From: Ruminococcaceae bacterium UBA1213
GTDB taxonomy: Bacteria > Bacillota > Clostridia > Oscillospirales > Acutalibacteraceae
Direction: 5' to 3'
NCBI GenBank assembly: GCA_002309275.1
Contig: DBXL01000016.1
Coordinates: 7,191 to 16,419 of the forward strand
Length of the DNA stretch: 9,229 bases
The notes under the pieces are model-generated. The model did not search any database. It was not told the DNA's origin and saw only the letters and a list, made by a program, of their open reading frames with translations. Positions 1-6,672 of this stretch are shown piece by piece. Position 1 is the stretch's first letter. The number at the start of each line of letters is the position of its first letter. Position numbers and translations under genes: made by a program.

Positions 1-1845
1 GTAAAATACGGTGACAGCGATAAAACCGATATTTCACTGAGAGTTATCACAGACCACATCAGAAGTACCACTTTCATGATAGGTGACGGTGTAATGCCTT
101 CCAATGAGGGCAGAGGCTATGTATTAAGGAGATTGCTCAGACGTGCCGCACGTCACGGCAGACTTTTAGGCATTTCAGAGCCTTTCCTCTATAAAGTGGT
201 AGATACCGTTGTACAGGAAAATCCTGTATATCCCGAACTCGCCGAAAAACGTGACTTTATTGTCAAAGTCATCAAGAACGAAGAAGAAAGCTTTGCAAAA
301 ACACTCAATCAGGGCTTTGCACTCCTTGATGATATTATTGCTAAATCCGAAATCAACAGAATTTCAGGCGAGGACGCTTTCAAACTCAATGATACATTCG
401 GCTTCCCGATAGACCTTATTAAAGAGGTTGCAGAAGAAAAGGGAATGACGGTTGACATGGAGAAGTTTGAAGAACTTCTCAAAGAACAGAAACAGCGTGC
501 AAGAGGTGCAAGAAAAAATGCAGGTGCTGAGGCTTGGTTAAGTGACGCTGTGGATTTTGGCGAGATTCAAAAAACAAAGTTCATTGGCTACACGGATTTG
601 AAAGCAGATTCAAAAATTCTTGCTGTCGTAAAAGACGGTGAAAAAGTGGAGTTTGCAGGCACAGGCGATGAAATTATAGTCGTGCTTGATACAACACCTT
701 TCTATGCAGAAAGCGGCGGTCAGGTCGGTGACATCGGCACGATTACAACTGAAACCGCTAAAATGGAAGTAAAAGACACCATTAAAGACAACAACGGCAT
801 TTATATGCACAGATGTACTGTAACAGAGGGTGCTTTTGAAAACGGCGACTCTGCAAAGGCGGAAGTAAACTATGAAAACCGCTATTCTATCATGCGTAAT
901 CATACAGCCGCTCATCTTTTGCAGGCAGCTTTGAGAAAAGTTCTCGGCACTCACGTTGAACAGGCTGGTCAGCTTGTAACCGCTGATAAACTCCGCTTTG
1001 ACTTCACGCATTTCTCCGCATTGACCGAAACTGAATTGAAAACAATCGAAAATCTCGTTAATGAGGAAATTTTCAAGGGAATCAATGTCGTTACAAAAGA
1101 AATGCCCATTGAAGAAGCTAAAAAACTTGGTGCAATGGCTCTCTTTGGTGAAAAATACGGTGATGTCGTAAGGGTTGTTATGATTGACGAATTTTCAAAG
1201 GAATTCTGCGGAGGCACTCACATAGAAAATACTGCTAAAATCGGCTTGTTCAGAATATTAAGTGAAGGCTCTGTTGCTTCGGGTGTCAGAAGAATTGAAG
1301 CCGTTACGGGCAGAGGCGTTCTTGACATTCTCGACAGCTATTCCAATATCATTTCCGACAGCATGAAAGCCGTTAAAGCTACCAATATGAATAACTTGAA
1401 GTCCGTTTGTGAACACACTATCAACGAACTGAAAGATAAAGACAAGGAAATTGAAAAACTGACTTCAAAGCTTGTATGCATGAGCATAGACAGCCTTGTT
1501 GACAGTGCAGAGGAAACAAACGGCATCAAAATCATCAAAGGCAAATTTACCGCCAATGCAGGCACTTTGAAAATTATGCTTGACAGAGTGCTGGAACTGG
1601 AATCAAAATCTGTTGCAGTTTTGTTCGGTACTGACGGCGAAAAAGGCAATATTGCCGTTGCCTGCGGAAAAGACGCTTTAAAACTCGGCTGTCACTCAGG
1701 CAAGATAATCAAAGAAATTTCTGCTCTTGTTGACGGCAGGGGCGGTGGAAAGCCTGAAAGAGCTATGGCAGGTGTCGGAGATGTTTCAAAAATCAGTTCC
1801 GCACTTCAAAAAGTCGAAAATATCGTGCTTGGTTTTGTAAAATAA
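1..1845 (+). CDS. alaS: Alanyl-tRNA synthetase, 3' part (N-terminus outside window)
   Basis: Charges tRNA-Ala with alanine and hydrolyses mischarged Ser/Gly-tRNA-Ala in the cytoplasm. The frame is open from base 1 with AlaS-like residues before the first ATG at 76, so this is a 614-residue C-terminal fragment of a protein usually near 880 residues; roughly the first 265, holding most of the ATP-binding core, are missing. Visible parts: the end of the class II catalytic/tRNA-recognition region (NEGRGYVLRRLLRRA); the editing domain with zinc ligands HTAAH (H301, H305) and CGGTH (C403, H407) in fragment numbering; a helical linker around 440-480; and a C-terminal DHHA1/C-Ala domain with DGRGGGKPE (578-586). 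The usual final Gly-Gly motif reads GVGD here. No frameshift is seen. It ends in TAA, followed by a heptad repeat and a terminator. Identification is secure; the 5' end cannot be judged. Confidence 0.98.
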   Translation, partial: VKYGDSDKTDISLRVITDHIRSTTFMIGDGVMPSNEGRGYVLRRLLRRAARHGRLLGISEPFLYKVVDTVVQENPVYPELAEKRDFIVKVIKNEEESFAKTLNQGFALLDDIIAKSEINRISGEDAFKLNDTFGFPIDLIKEVAEEKGMTVDMEKFEELLKEQKQRARGARKNAGAEAWLSDAVDFGEIQKTKFIGYTDLKADSKILAVVKDGEKVEFAGTGDEIIVVLDTTPFYAESGGQVGDIGTITTETAKMEVKDTIKDNNGIYMHRCTVTEGAFENGDSAKAEVNYENRYSIMRNHTAAHLLQAALRKVLGTHVEQAGQLVTADKLRFDFTHFSALTETELKTIENLVNEEIFKGINVVTKEMPIEEAKKLGAMALFGEKYGDVVRVVMIDEFSKEFCGGTHIENTAKIGLFRILSEGSVASGVRRIEAVTGRGVLDILDSYSNIISDSMKAVKATNMNNLKSVCEHTINELKDKDKEIEKLTSKLVCMSIDSLVDSAEETNGIKIIKGKFTANAGTLKIMLDRVLELESKSVAVLFGTDGEKGNIAVACGKDALKLGCHSGKIIKEISALVDGRGGGKPERAMAGVGDVSKISSALQKVENIVLGFVK

Positions 1846-1848
1846 CGG

Positions 1849-1883
1849 AATTGTGCATTATGAATGATAAATTCTGAATTATA
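1849..1883. repeat. Degenerate heptad tandem repeat after alaS
   Basis: Five consecutive 7-base units resembling AATTRTG start three bases after the alaS stop codon (first two units AATTGTG CATTATG). The array lies between the stop and the terminator hairpin. It resembles the heptad array at 6642-6672. No function is known to me. Confidence 0.55.
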
Positions 1884-1903
1884 TTTTGGGCGTTATGATA
1901 AAA

Positions 1904-1947
1904 AATGTGTCTGTCGGTGTCAAAATCATTGACAGATACATTTTTTT
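1904..1947 (+). terminator. Rho-independent terminator of alaS
   Basis: A 12-bp stem (1904-1915 with 1931-1942, one G-U pair) encloses a 15-nt loop and runs into seven Ts at 1941-1947. It ends the alaS transcript. The 3' arm overlaps the -35 box of the next promoter. Confidence 0.85.
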
Positions 1948-1958
1948 GTGCTAATAAT
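1929..1958 (+). promoter_or_regulatory. Probable sigma-A promoter of the secreted-protein gene
   Basis: A perfect TTGACA (1929-1934) is followed 18 bp later by AATAAT (1953-1958, five of six matches). The predicted start near 1965 gives a leader of about 30 nt containing GGAGG at 1979-1983, ten bases before the ATG. The -35 box lies inside the alaS terminator arm. Confidence 0.5.
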
Positions 1959-1993
1959 AGAGAAAATACAGGAAAATTGGAGGAAAGATTATA

Positions 1994-3310
1994 ATGTCAA
2001 AAAAGATTTTTGTGATAATATCATTCATTCTGACTTTGACTCTGTGCTTTAACATATCGTCTTTGACGGCAAATGCTGAAAAGGTTGCAGAAATCGTCAC
2101 TCCTGCTACCTCTACTTCAAAATCCATCAATACCTCTCAAATAAGCACAAATGCCGTTACTTTCGGCTATTCCGTCACTATGAAGGCTTCTTCAAAAGGT
2201 CTTGATACCAAAAAATGCAAGTATGCTTTTTTTTACAAGTATGAAGATGAAAGCTGGACTACCATAGAGCCTTACAGTCAGAATACCGTCATCAATTGGA
2301 CACCTGAAAAAATGGGTAAATATGAAGTCTGCATAAAAATCCTCTGCAATTCAAAAGTATATAAAAAATATTTTGATATGATAGTCAGTGAAGAACTTGT
2401 GAATATGTCAGTTGTCAGTTCGTCACATATCAAAACAGGTGACAGTGTTATGCTTACGGCAAAAGCAACAGGCGGTCTCGGCGGATATACCTTTGCATAT
2501 TACTGTAAAAGTGCCTACAGCGACTGGTGGACTATGCTCAATGATTTCAAACAGGCAAGTTCTATGCAGTGGAAGCCCTCTGAAAGCGGTGAATATGACA
2601 TCTGCATAAAGGCAAAAGACAGCTATGGACAAATCAGTGAAAAATATTTTTCCCTGACAGTCGAAAATGAGGGCATTAAAACTCCCGGGGAATTTTCGCT
2701 TGGACTCAAAGCTCCCATTTCTGCCCCGTATCAGTGGAAATGCGATATTTCAGACGAAAGCGTTATCACTTTCAAGAATAAAAGCGAGTATGCAAGCATG
2801 AGTGTCAACGGTCCTGCAATGATACTTGACTACCGTTTCAGAACCACAAAATCAGGCGTATCTGATATTAAAATGACTTACACGGCATATAACGGCAAAA
2901 TTTACAGTATCCTGTATAAAGTGACTGTTGATAAAAACCTGAATTACACGGTTGACAGTGCAGAGGGAAATTATTTTGAAAAAGATCTCCCTGTACTCAA
3001 GAGAATAACACAGCCTTTTCATATAAGTGTGAATAACGATTCCGACAAATACAGTTGGAAATGCGATATAAGCAACGGAAATATTATAGAACTTTCTTCT
3101 GTCGAAAAGGGTGATACCGAAACTTACAGATTCAATGCCATAAGAAAAGGCTTTGCAACGATTGTATTATCCTGTGTTTCCCCGTCAGACACCGATGTTT
3201 TATATCAGCTTGTATATGATGTCAGCGTAGATGATGACTTGAAACTGACCATAGACAACTACGACGGATATTATATTAATGATTACTGGCTGCCTGAAAT
3301 ACAATTCTGA
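1994..3310 (+). CDS. Secreted protein with triple-tyrosine-like and chagasin-like repeats
   Basis: A 438-residue exported protein of unknown role. Residues 1-28 form a Sec signal peptide (KK, hydrophobic core, cleavage predicted after ANA-28). Two repeats follow, about 53-131 and 139-224, each reading like the Ig-type triple-tyrosine surface repeat: G.S/V....A.....KY.F.YK.....W.......S....W.P...G.Y.ICIK......KYF...V. The C-terminal half holds two further related repeats (about 232-322 and 336-427), each with a YxWKCDIS segment and ending in Y.V.VD..L..T.D...G.Y. These recall inhibitor I42 (chagasin-like) domains, but the NPTTG, GxGG and RPW inhibitory loops are not recognisable. There is no LPXTG anchor, dockerin or enzyme domain, so it is probably released or loosely cell-bound. 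The gene is monocistronic between its own promoter and a terminator. GGAGG supports the start. Domain calls are by eye. Confidence 0.85.
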   Translation: MSKKIFVIISFILTLTLCFNISSLTANAEKVAEIVTPATSTSKSINTSQISTNAVTFGYSVTMKASSKGLDTKKCKYAFFYKYEDESWTTIEPYSQNTVINWTPEKMGKYEVCIKILCNSKVYKKYFDMIVSEELVNMSVVSSSHIKTGDSVMLTAKATGGLGGYTFAYYCKSAYSDWWTMLNDFKQASSMQWKPSESGEYDICIKAKDSYGQISEKYFSLTVENEGIKTPGEFSLGLKAPISAPYQWKCDISDESVITFKNKSEYASMSVNGPAMILDYRFRTTKSGVSDIKMTYTAYNGKIYSILYKVTVDKNLNYTVDSAEGNYFEKDLPVLKRITQPFHISVNNDSDKYSWKCDISNGNIIELSSVEKGDTETYRFNAIRKGFATIVLSCVSPSDTDVLYQLVYDVSVDDDLKLTIDNYDGYYINDYWLPEIQF

Positions 3311-3315
3311 ATGAC

Positions 3316-3351
3316 AAAATCCCTTTTGCCTGCAAAAGCAAAAGGGATTTT
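3316..3351. terminator. Bidirectional terminator between converging genes
   Basis: A perfect 14-bp stem (3316-3329 with 3338-3351) around an 8-nt loop, with AAAA at the base on one side and TTTT on the other. It can end both the secreted-protein transcript (+) and the ogg transcript (-). The ogg stop codon at 3350-3352 overlaps the base of the stem. Confidence 0.85.
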
Positions 3352-4189
3352 ATTTTACCTGAACAAGTTCGGGATTTAAACGGCTGTAATGAAAAATATA
3401 CTGCTGGGCTATTCCTGCATACTGCCCTAAATTTTCGGGCGATATGCCATTGAAAAGAGTGGCAAGTGCTTTTTTTATCCATACGTCTATTGGAAAGGCT
3501 TCCAACCTGTGCAAGCCGTATAAAAGCGTACATTCTGCCACCTTTGCACCCACCCCCGTTATTTTCATTAACTCTTTTCTGCATTCTTCAACAGGGGCTG
3601 TATGCATTTTTTCAAAGTCAATTTCTTTTGATGAAACTTTTCTTGCCGCATCTATAATATACCTTGCACGAAATCCCGCACGCAATGGGGCAAGGTCATC
3701 AACACTTAATTCGGCAATTCTCTCTGCACTCGGAAATGTATAGCCGTTTTCAATTTCATCTCCGAAATTTTCGCACAGCCTTTCAACGATACCTTTTATT
3801 CTCGGTATATTATTATTTTGGGATATGATAAAAGAACACAGGGCTTCCCATGAATCCTGTTTTAAAATCCTTATGCCGTCAATGCTTTCCACTGCACATT
3901 CAAGCCTGCTGTCAAGTGACACCAGCTCTTTTCTTATATCATCATAGCACGTTTCCAAATCAAAATAACTTTTCCATATATTCTGATAGTCACTTTCCGT
4001 TGCATTCTCGATTACAATCCAATCACCGTCACGAAATATTTTGGCATACCTGTTCCCGACAATTCCGCTGAATGAACCGTCTGCATTCTCATTCCATCGA
4101 AAACACTGCCCGCACTCAAATGTATTTTTTAAGTCAAAGCATTTCCCTATGTTTATCTCTATTCCACGTTCTGTCTTTTTGTATTCCAT
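3350..4189 (-). CDS. ogg: 8-oxoguanine DNA glycosylase / AP lyase (HhH-GPD)
   Basis: Removes 8-oxoguanine opposite cytosine and nicks the abasic site in base excision repair. The 279-residue protein has the OGG1-type N-terminal domain (FECGQCFRW, 24-32) followed by the HhH-GPD fold. The helix-hairpin-helix ITGVGAKVAEC (210-220) carries the presumed Schiff-base lysine K216, and FPIDVW (232-237) the conserved aspartate D235, matching K249 and D268 of human OGG1. SFIISQNNN (119-127) fits the family's conserved segment. The length suits the clostridial Ogg type. The start is the ATG only 2 nt after the ybaK stop, with no strong ribosome site of its own, so translation is probably coupled to ybaK. 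It is the last gene of the DUF6483-ybaK-ogg unit and converges on the secreted-protein gene. Confidence 0.93.
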   Translation of the reverse strand: MEYKKTERGIEINIGKCFDLKNTFECGQCFRWNENADGSFSGIVGNRYAKIFRDGDWIVIENATESDYQNIWKSYFDLETCYDDIRKELVSLDSRLECAVESIDGIRILKQDSWEALCSFIISQNNNIPRIKGIVERLCENFGDEIENGYTFPSAERIAELSVDDLAPLRAGFRARYIIDAARKVSSKEIDFEKMHTAPVEECRKELMKITGVGAKVAECTLLYGLHRLEAFPIDVWIKKALATLFNGISPENLGQYAGIAQQYIFHYSRLNPELVQVK

Positions 4190-4191
4190 TT

Positions 4192-4662
4192 TTATTTCAC
4201 AATGTCTGCCAGTGAAAATGTTATCACTTTCGACAGGTCGTCAAGGGAAAGCTGTATCTGAAAGCCTATTTTTCCGCCACTGCAAAAAATAGTGTCAAAA
4301 TTCTTTGCGGATTCATGTATCGTTGTACGGAAAAATTTCTTCATGCCTATCGGTGAACACCCTCCATGTATATAACCCGTCAAGGGCAAAAGCTCCTTTG
4401 ACTTTATCATTGCAACGGATTTTTCTCCCACGCTTGCAGCAGCTTTTTTCAAGTCAAGTTCCTCTGCAACAGGTACCAAAAATACATAATTTGCCCCCGA
4501 TTTTCCTACAGTCACAAGTGTTTTGAACACCTGCTCCACATTTTCACCAAGTGCCGCCGCTACCTCTACACCCGATATTGCATCAGAATAATAATGCTCT
4601 TTATACGGTATTTTCATGCTGTCAAGCTTTCGCATTGCATTTGTTTTATTGTCCTTTGCCAT
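4192..4662 (-). CDS. ybaK: Cys-tRNA(Pro)/Cys-tRNA(Cys) deacylase YbaK/EbsC
   Basis: Trans-editing enzyme of the YbaK/ProX superfamily that hydrolyses cysteine wrongly attached to tRNA-Pro. The 156-residue protein spans the whole single-domain family length. Recognisable signatures are KTNAMRKLD near the N-terminus, VFKTLV (45-50) with the conserved lysine K47, VPVAEELDLKKAA (63-75), and the GYIHGGCSPIGMKK loop (97-109), which is highly typical of YbaK. A ribosome site AAGGAGAG (4671-4678) lies about eight bases before the ATG. It sits between DUF6483 and ogg on the same strand; the stop codon is 2 nt from the ogg start. The gap to DUF6483 holds a weak hairpin and a heptad repeat, so its level relative to DUF6483 may be modulated. 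Family assignment is strong; substrate specificity is by homology only. Confidence 0.92.
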   Translation of the reverse strand: MAKDNKTNAMRKLDSMKIPYKEHYYSDAISGVEVAAALGENVEQVFKTLVTVGKSGANYVFLVPVAEELDLKKAAASVGEKSVAMIKSKELLPLTGYIHGGCSPIGMKKFFRTTIHESAKNFDTIFCSGGKIGFQIQLSLDDLSKVITFSLADIVK

Positions 4663-4680
4663 TCCAAACTCTCTCCTTTT

Positions 4681-4707
4681 GAAAAATCGTTTTCAGAGCG
4701 TGAAAAC
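4681..4707 (-). terminator. Weak hairpin plus T-run between DUF6483 and ybaK
   Basis: On the minus strand GTTTTCA (4707-4701) pairs with TGAAAAC (4695-4689) around a 5-nt loop, followed by GATTTTTC. It is AT-rich and probably leaky. It could reduce readthrough into ybaK-ogg, or be chance. Confidence 0.35.
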
Positions 4708-4740
4708 CACTCCACTCCCAACTCTCCACACTCCACTCTC
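4706..4740. repeat. Degenerate heptad tandem repeat after DUF6483
   Basis: Five 7-base units of the type CACTCTC (minus-strand reading GAGAGTG) sit immediately downstream of the DUF6483 stop codon. The unit is GC-richer and strand-asymmetric (C+T on plus), unlike the surrounding DNA and unlike the two AATTRTG-type arrays. No function is known to me. Confidence 0.6.
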
Positions 4741-4743
4741 TTT

Positions 4744-5157
4744 TTATTCATATTCAAATCTGTCCGCCTGACCGAACACGTCAACAGGCACTCCCAAAAG
4801 TGTCATTATTTCCAAATATCCTTCATAAACTTCATCACGTGAAAAATTGCCTGCTTCAAGCTGTTCATCTGTCAGAGAATTCAGCTTTTGATAAAAGTCC
4901 GTCGCCAGCTCTATATATTTATCCGAATATACCATGTTTTCAAAAAGCATATCCTCTGCTGTGCCAATATCCCCTTCTTTTATCCTCTTCATCAATTCAA
5001 GATAAAGCATATCTTCATGTGTGAGGCTGTTGCTGTCATTGACATTTCCTACTATCTCATACTGCACCTCCCCCTCTTTTTTGCCGAAAACTACGTTGGC
5101 AACAAATCTCGCCATCATCTCTATCTGACGCATTACCCAGTCATCCTGAAATCCCAT
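4744..5157 (-). CDS. DUF6483-like helical protein of unknown function
   Basis: A 137-residue acidic protein, predicted soluble and mostly helical, with no signal peptide or membrane segment. The N-terminal GFQDDWVMRQIEMMARFVANVVFG and the middle helices (LELMKRIKEGDIGTAEDMLFENM) match what I recall of DUF6483; the role is unknown. An in-frame ATG at 5181 would add eight residues (MKMEVHET), but the promoter start falls near 5177 and GGAGGT lies at 5168-5173, downstream of that ATG. The start at 5157, ten bases after GGAGGT, is therefore preferred. It is the first gene of the minus-strand unit that includes ybaK and ogg, and is divergent from the WYL regulator. The repeated helical pairs could be TPR-like, but that is a guess. 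Confidence 0.82.
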   Translation of the reverse strand: MGFQDDWVMRQIEMMARFVANVVFGKKEGEVQYEIVGNVNDSNSLTHEDMLYLELMKRIKEGDIGTAEDMLFENMVYSDKYIELATDFYQKLNSLTDEQLEAGNFSRDEVYEGYLEIMTLLGVPVDVFGQADRFEYE

Positions 5158-5167
5158 TGTTTCATGC

Positions 5168-5173
5168 ACCTCC
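5168..5173 (-). promoter_or_regulatory. Ribosome binding site deciding the DUF6483 start
   Basis: GGAGGT on the minus strand, ten bases before the ATG at 5157 and inside the longer in-frame extension, so it excludes the upstream ATG at 5181. Confidence 0.85.
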
Positions 5174-5183
5174 ATTTTCATAT

Positions 5184-5212
5184 ATTATATATCAAACAAA
5201 CCTCTTTTTCAA
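5184..5212 (-). promoter_or_regulatory. Sigma-A promoter of the DUF6483-ybaK-ogg unit
   Basis: On the minus strand TTGAAA (5212-5207) and a perfect TATAAT (5189-5184) are 17 bp apart, 11 of 12 consensus bases. The predicted start near 5177 leaves a leader of about 20 nt carrying the GGAGGT site. Confidence 0.82.
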
Positions 5213-5251
5213 TACACTTTTTACAACATCTTTAACACTTTGCTTTTTGTG

Positions 5252-5269
5252 CATAAATAATAATTTATG
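5252..5269. promoter_or_regulatory. 18-bp palindrome, candidate operator
   Basis: CATAAAT and ATTTATG form a perfect inverted repeat with a 4-bp AATA spacer. It lies in the 318-bp gene-free divergent region (5158-5475), 40 bp upstream of the minus-strand -35 box and about 120 bp upstream of the plus-strand one. A second imperfect inverted repeat (TTAACGA at 5352-5358, TCGTGTTAA at 5366-5374) precedes the WYL -35 box. Binding by the WYL regulator is inference; in AT-rich DNA such palindromes also arise by chance. Confidence 0.35.
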
Positions 5270-5388
5270 ACTATTTTTTTGTGTAACAAGCCCTGAAAAT
5301 CGAGTTTTTTAGACTTTTTAAGTAAAATATCTATAAAAAATTCAAAATTTATTAACGATTTTTTTTCGTGTTAAGTTATATATACATC

Positions 5389-5417
5389 TTGATAAATGTA
5401 AAACATAGTGGTATAAT
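5389..5417 (+). promoter_or_regulatory. Sigma-A promoter of the WYL regulator gene
   Basis: TTGATA (5389-5394) and a perfect TATAAT (5412-5417) are separated by 17 bp. The predicted start near 5424 gives a leader of about 50 nt and lies inside the longer reading frame that begins at 5368, so that earlier start is ruled out. Confidence 0.85.
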
Positions 5418-5426
5418 GACTTTATT

Positions 5427-5450
5427 AAGAAATCCCACGGGGTTTTTTTT
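5427..5450 (+). terminator. Leader hairpin with T-run upstream of the WYL gene (possible attenuator)
   Basis: Bases 5427-5435 can pair with 5440-5448 (nine pairs, two G-U) around a 4-nt loop, and eight Ts run from 5443 to 5450. It begins about three bases after the predicted transcript start and ends 14 bases before GGAGGT. The stem is short and shares part of the T-run, so it is either a weak attenuator or a 5' stabilising hairpin. Confidence 0.4.
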
Positions 5451-5463
5451 GATAAATTTGTGT

Positions 5464-5469
5464 GGAGGT
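5464..5469 (+). promoter_or_regulatory. Ribosome binding site deciding the WYL start
   Basis: GGAGGT, six bases before the ATG at 5476. It lies inside the longer in-frame extension from 5368 and selects the MAKGDNRLK start. Confidence 0.9.
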
Positions 5470-5475
5470 ACTATT

Positions 5476-6576
5476 ATGGCGAAAGGTGATAACCGCTTGA
5501 AAATCCTTTATGTCCTGGATATTATGAGGCAAAACAGTAAAAAACACAGTATTTATGACAAAGACAGATTTGTCAGTGCCAATGAACTCGTGCAGATGCT
5601 TGATGAAAAATATTCACTCAAATCCGACAGGAAATCCATTTACAGCTACATAGAAACCCTTGAAGAGTATGGATGTGAATTTGAAAAAAGTAAGAAAGGC
5701 TGTTATCTGCTGGGCTGTCCCAATGAATTCAGAAAAGATGAATTTGAAACAGCCGAACTGAAAATGATAGCTGATGCACTCATATTATCACATTTCTACC
5801 CTGCAAGAAAAACCAAGCAAATTGTTTCAAAGCTTGAAAAGCTTCTCCCTGATAATTCCATTTCCCTGAAAAGTGACAATGTTTTTATTGACAAGGCTAT
5901 CAAAAGTGATAATGACTCCGTTGTATATAGCATAGACAGTATCTACCAGGCTATCAACGAGGATAAACAGATAGCTTTTCATTACTATAATATAGAGGCT
6001 GAATTTGCCCCCCTCGGAAATCGCCTTACTACAAAATACCGTACCGAAAACGGCAAACGCAAAAATTATCTTCAAAGCCCTTTTCACCTTATGTGGAAAG
6101 ATGACAGTTACTATCTTCTGACGTTTGACAGTGATAAAAAAGATATTCGTACGTTCCGTGTTGACAGAATGCGTGATGTCATTGTCCAGAACGGTGCAGA
6201 CAATAATATACAGGATATTCCCCGTGAGGGCAGAGATTTTTTTGCCAACATTGATATTGTCGAATATGCCAATACCATTTTCAGTATGTTCGGCGGGGAA
6301 ACAAAAAATATATCCCTGCGTGTGAGAAAATGCCTTGCAAAAGTTATTGCAGACAAGTTCGGCAAAAATGTAAGCATATACCATGATAAATATGATGAGG
6401 ATTTTTTCCTCTGCTCCGTCAAGGTCCAAAAAAGTGATATGTTCTTTTCATGGCTCAGCGGTTTCGGCACCAATATACAAATAACTTCCCCCGAATCCAT
6501 CCGCACTGATTACATCAATTATCTTAAATCCCTCCTTAACGGCTACGAAAATCTTGCTTCGCTTGAAAATCAATGA
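5476..6576 (+). CDS. WYL-domain transcriptional regulator (HTH-WYL-WCX)
   Basis: A 366-residue DNA-binding regulator of the DeoR-like WYL family. Residues about 5-75 form the N-terminal winged helix (RLKILYVLDIM; DRKSIYSYIETLEEYGCEFEKS as recognition helix and wing). Residues about 148-237 are the WYL domain with its hallmark core SPFHLMWKDDSYYLLTFD and the FRVDRMRDV strand that follows (201-235). Residues about 277-356 are the C-terminal WCX extension (ISLRVRKCLAKVI...). WYL domains are thought to sense ligands such as nucleotides or nucleic acids; the ligand here is unknown. No effector or phage-defence genes adjoin it. It is transcribed divergently from DUF6483-ybaK-ogg, so autoregulation or control of that unit is plausible. 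The start is fixed by promoter and GGAGGT; the 36-residue upstream extension is not credible. Confidence 0.92.
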   Translation: MAKGDNRLKILYVLDIMRQNSKKHSIYDKDRFVSANELVQMLDEKYSLKSDRKSIYSYIETLEEYGCEFEKSKKGCYLLGCPNEFRKDEFETAELKMIADALILSHFYPARKTKQIVSKLEKLLPDNSISLKSDNVFIDKAIKSDNDSVVYSIDSIYQAINEDKQIAFHYYNIEAEFAPLGNRLTTKYRTENGKRKNYLQSPFHLMWKDDSYYLLTFDSDKKDIRTFRVDRMRDVIVQNGADNNIQDIPREGRDFFANIDIVEYANTIFSMFGGETKNISLRVRKCLAKVIADKFGKNVSIYHDKYDEDFFLCSVKVQKSDMFFSWLSGFGTNIQITSPESIRTDYINYLKSLLNGYENLASLENQ

Positions 6577-6583
6577 AAAAACA

Positions 6584-6627
6584 CAGGAGTGAGAAATGTT
6601 TAACATTTCCCCACTCCTGATTTTTTT
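6584..6627 (+). terminator. Terminator of the WYL regulator gene
   Basis: An outer 8-bp stem (6584-6591 with 6612-6619) and an inner 7-bp stem (6593-6599 with 6603-6609) separated by a small internal loop, then T7 at 6621-6627. Upstream A6 may let it also end the converging Nudix transcript. Confidence 0.88.
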
Positions 6628-6641
6628 GCCGTATAAAACCA

Positions 6642-6672
6642 TTGCACATTGCTAATTGCACATTGCTAATTG
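6642..6672. repeat. Heptad tandem repeat after the Nudix gene
   Basis: The 14-base unit TTGCACATTGCTAA occurs twice in perfect tandem (6642-6655, 6656-6669) plus TTG, itself two 7-base half units. It overlaps the last codons of the Nudix gene, which stops at 6666-6668. Its complement (AATGTGC type) resembles the array after alaS. Confidence 0.75.

Noticed and set aside
610..1011. 133-codon minus-strand frame opposite alaS
   Set aside because: Complement of the conserved AlaS editing domain; cysteine- and phenylalanine-rich shadow.
4706..4740. CRISPR-like array at the heptad repeats
   Set aside because: Units are 7 bases in direct tandem with no spacers; no cas genes nearby.
5827..6429. 200-codon minus-strand frame opposite the WYL gene
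   Set aside because: Complement of a well-supported coding region; no ribosome site or recognisable domain.
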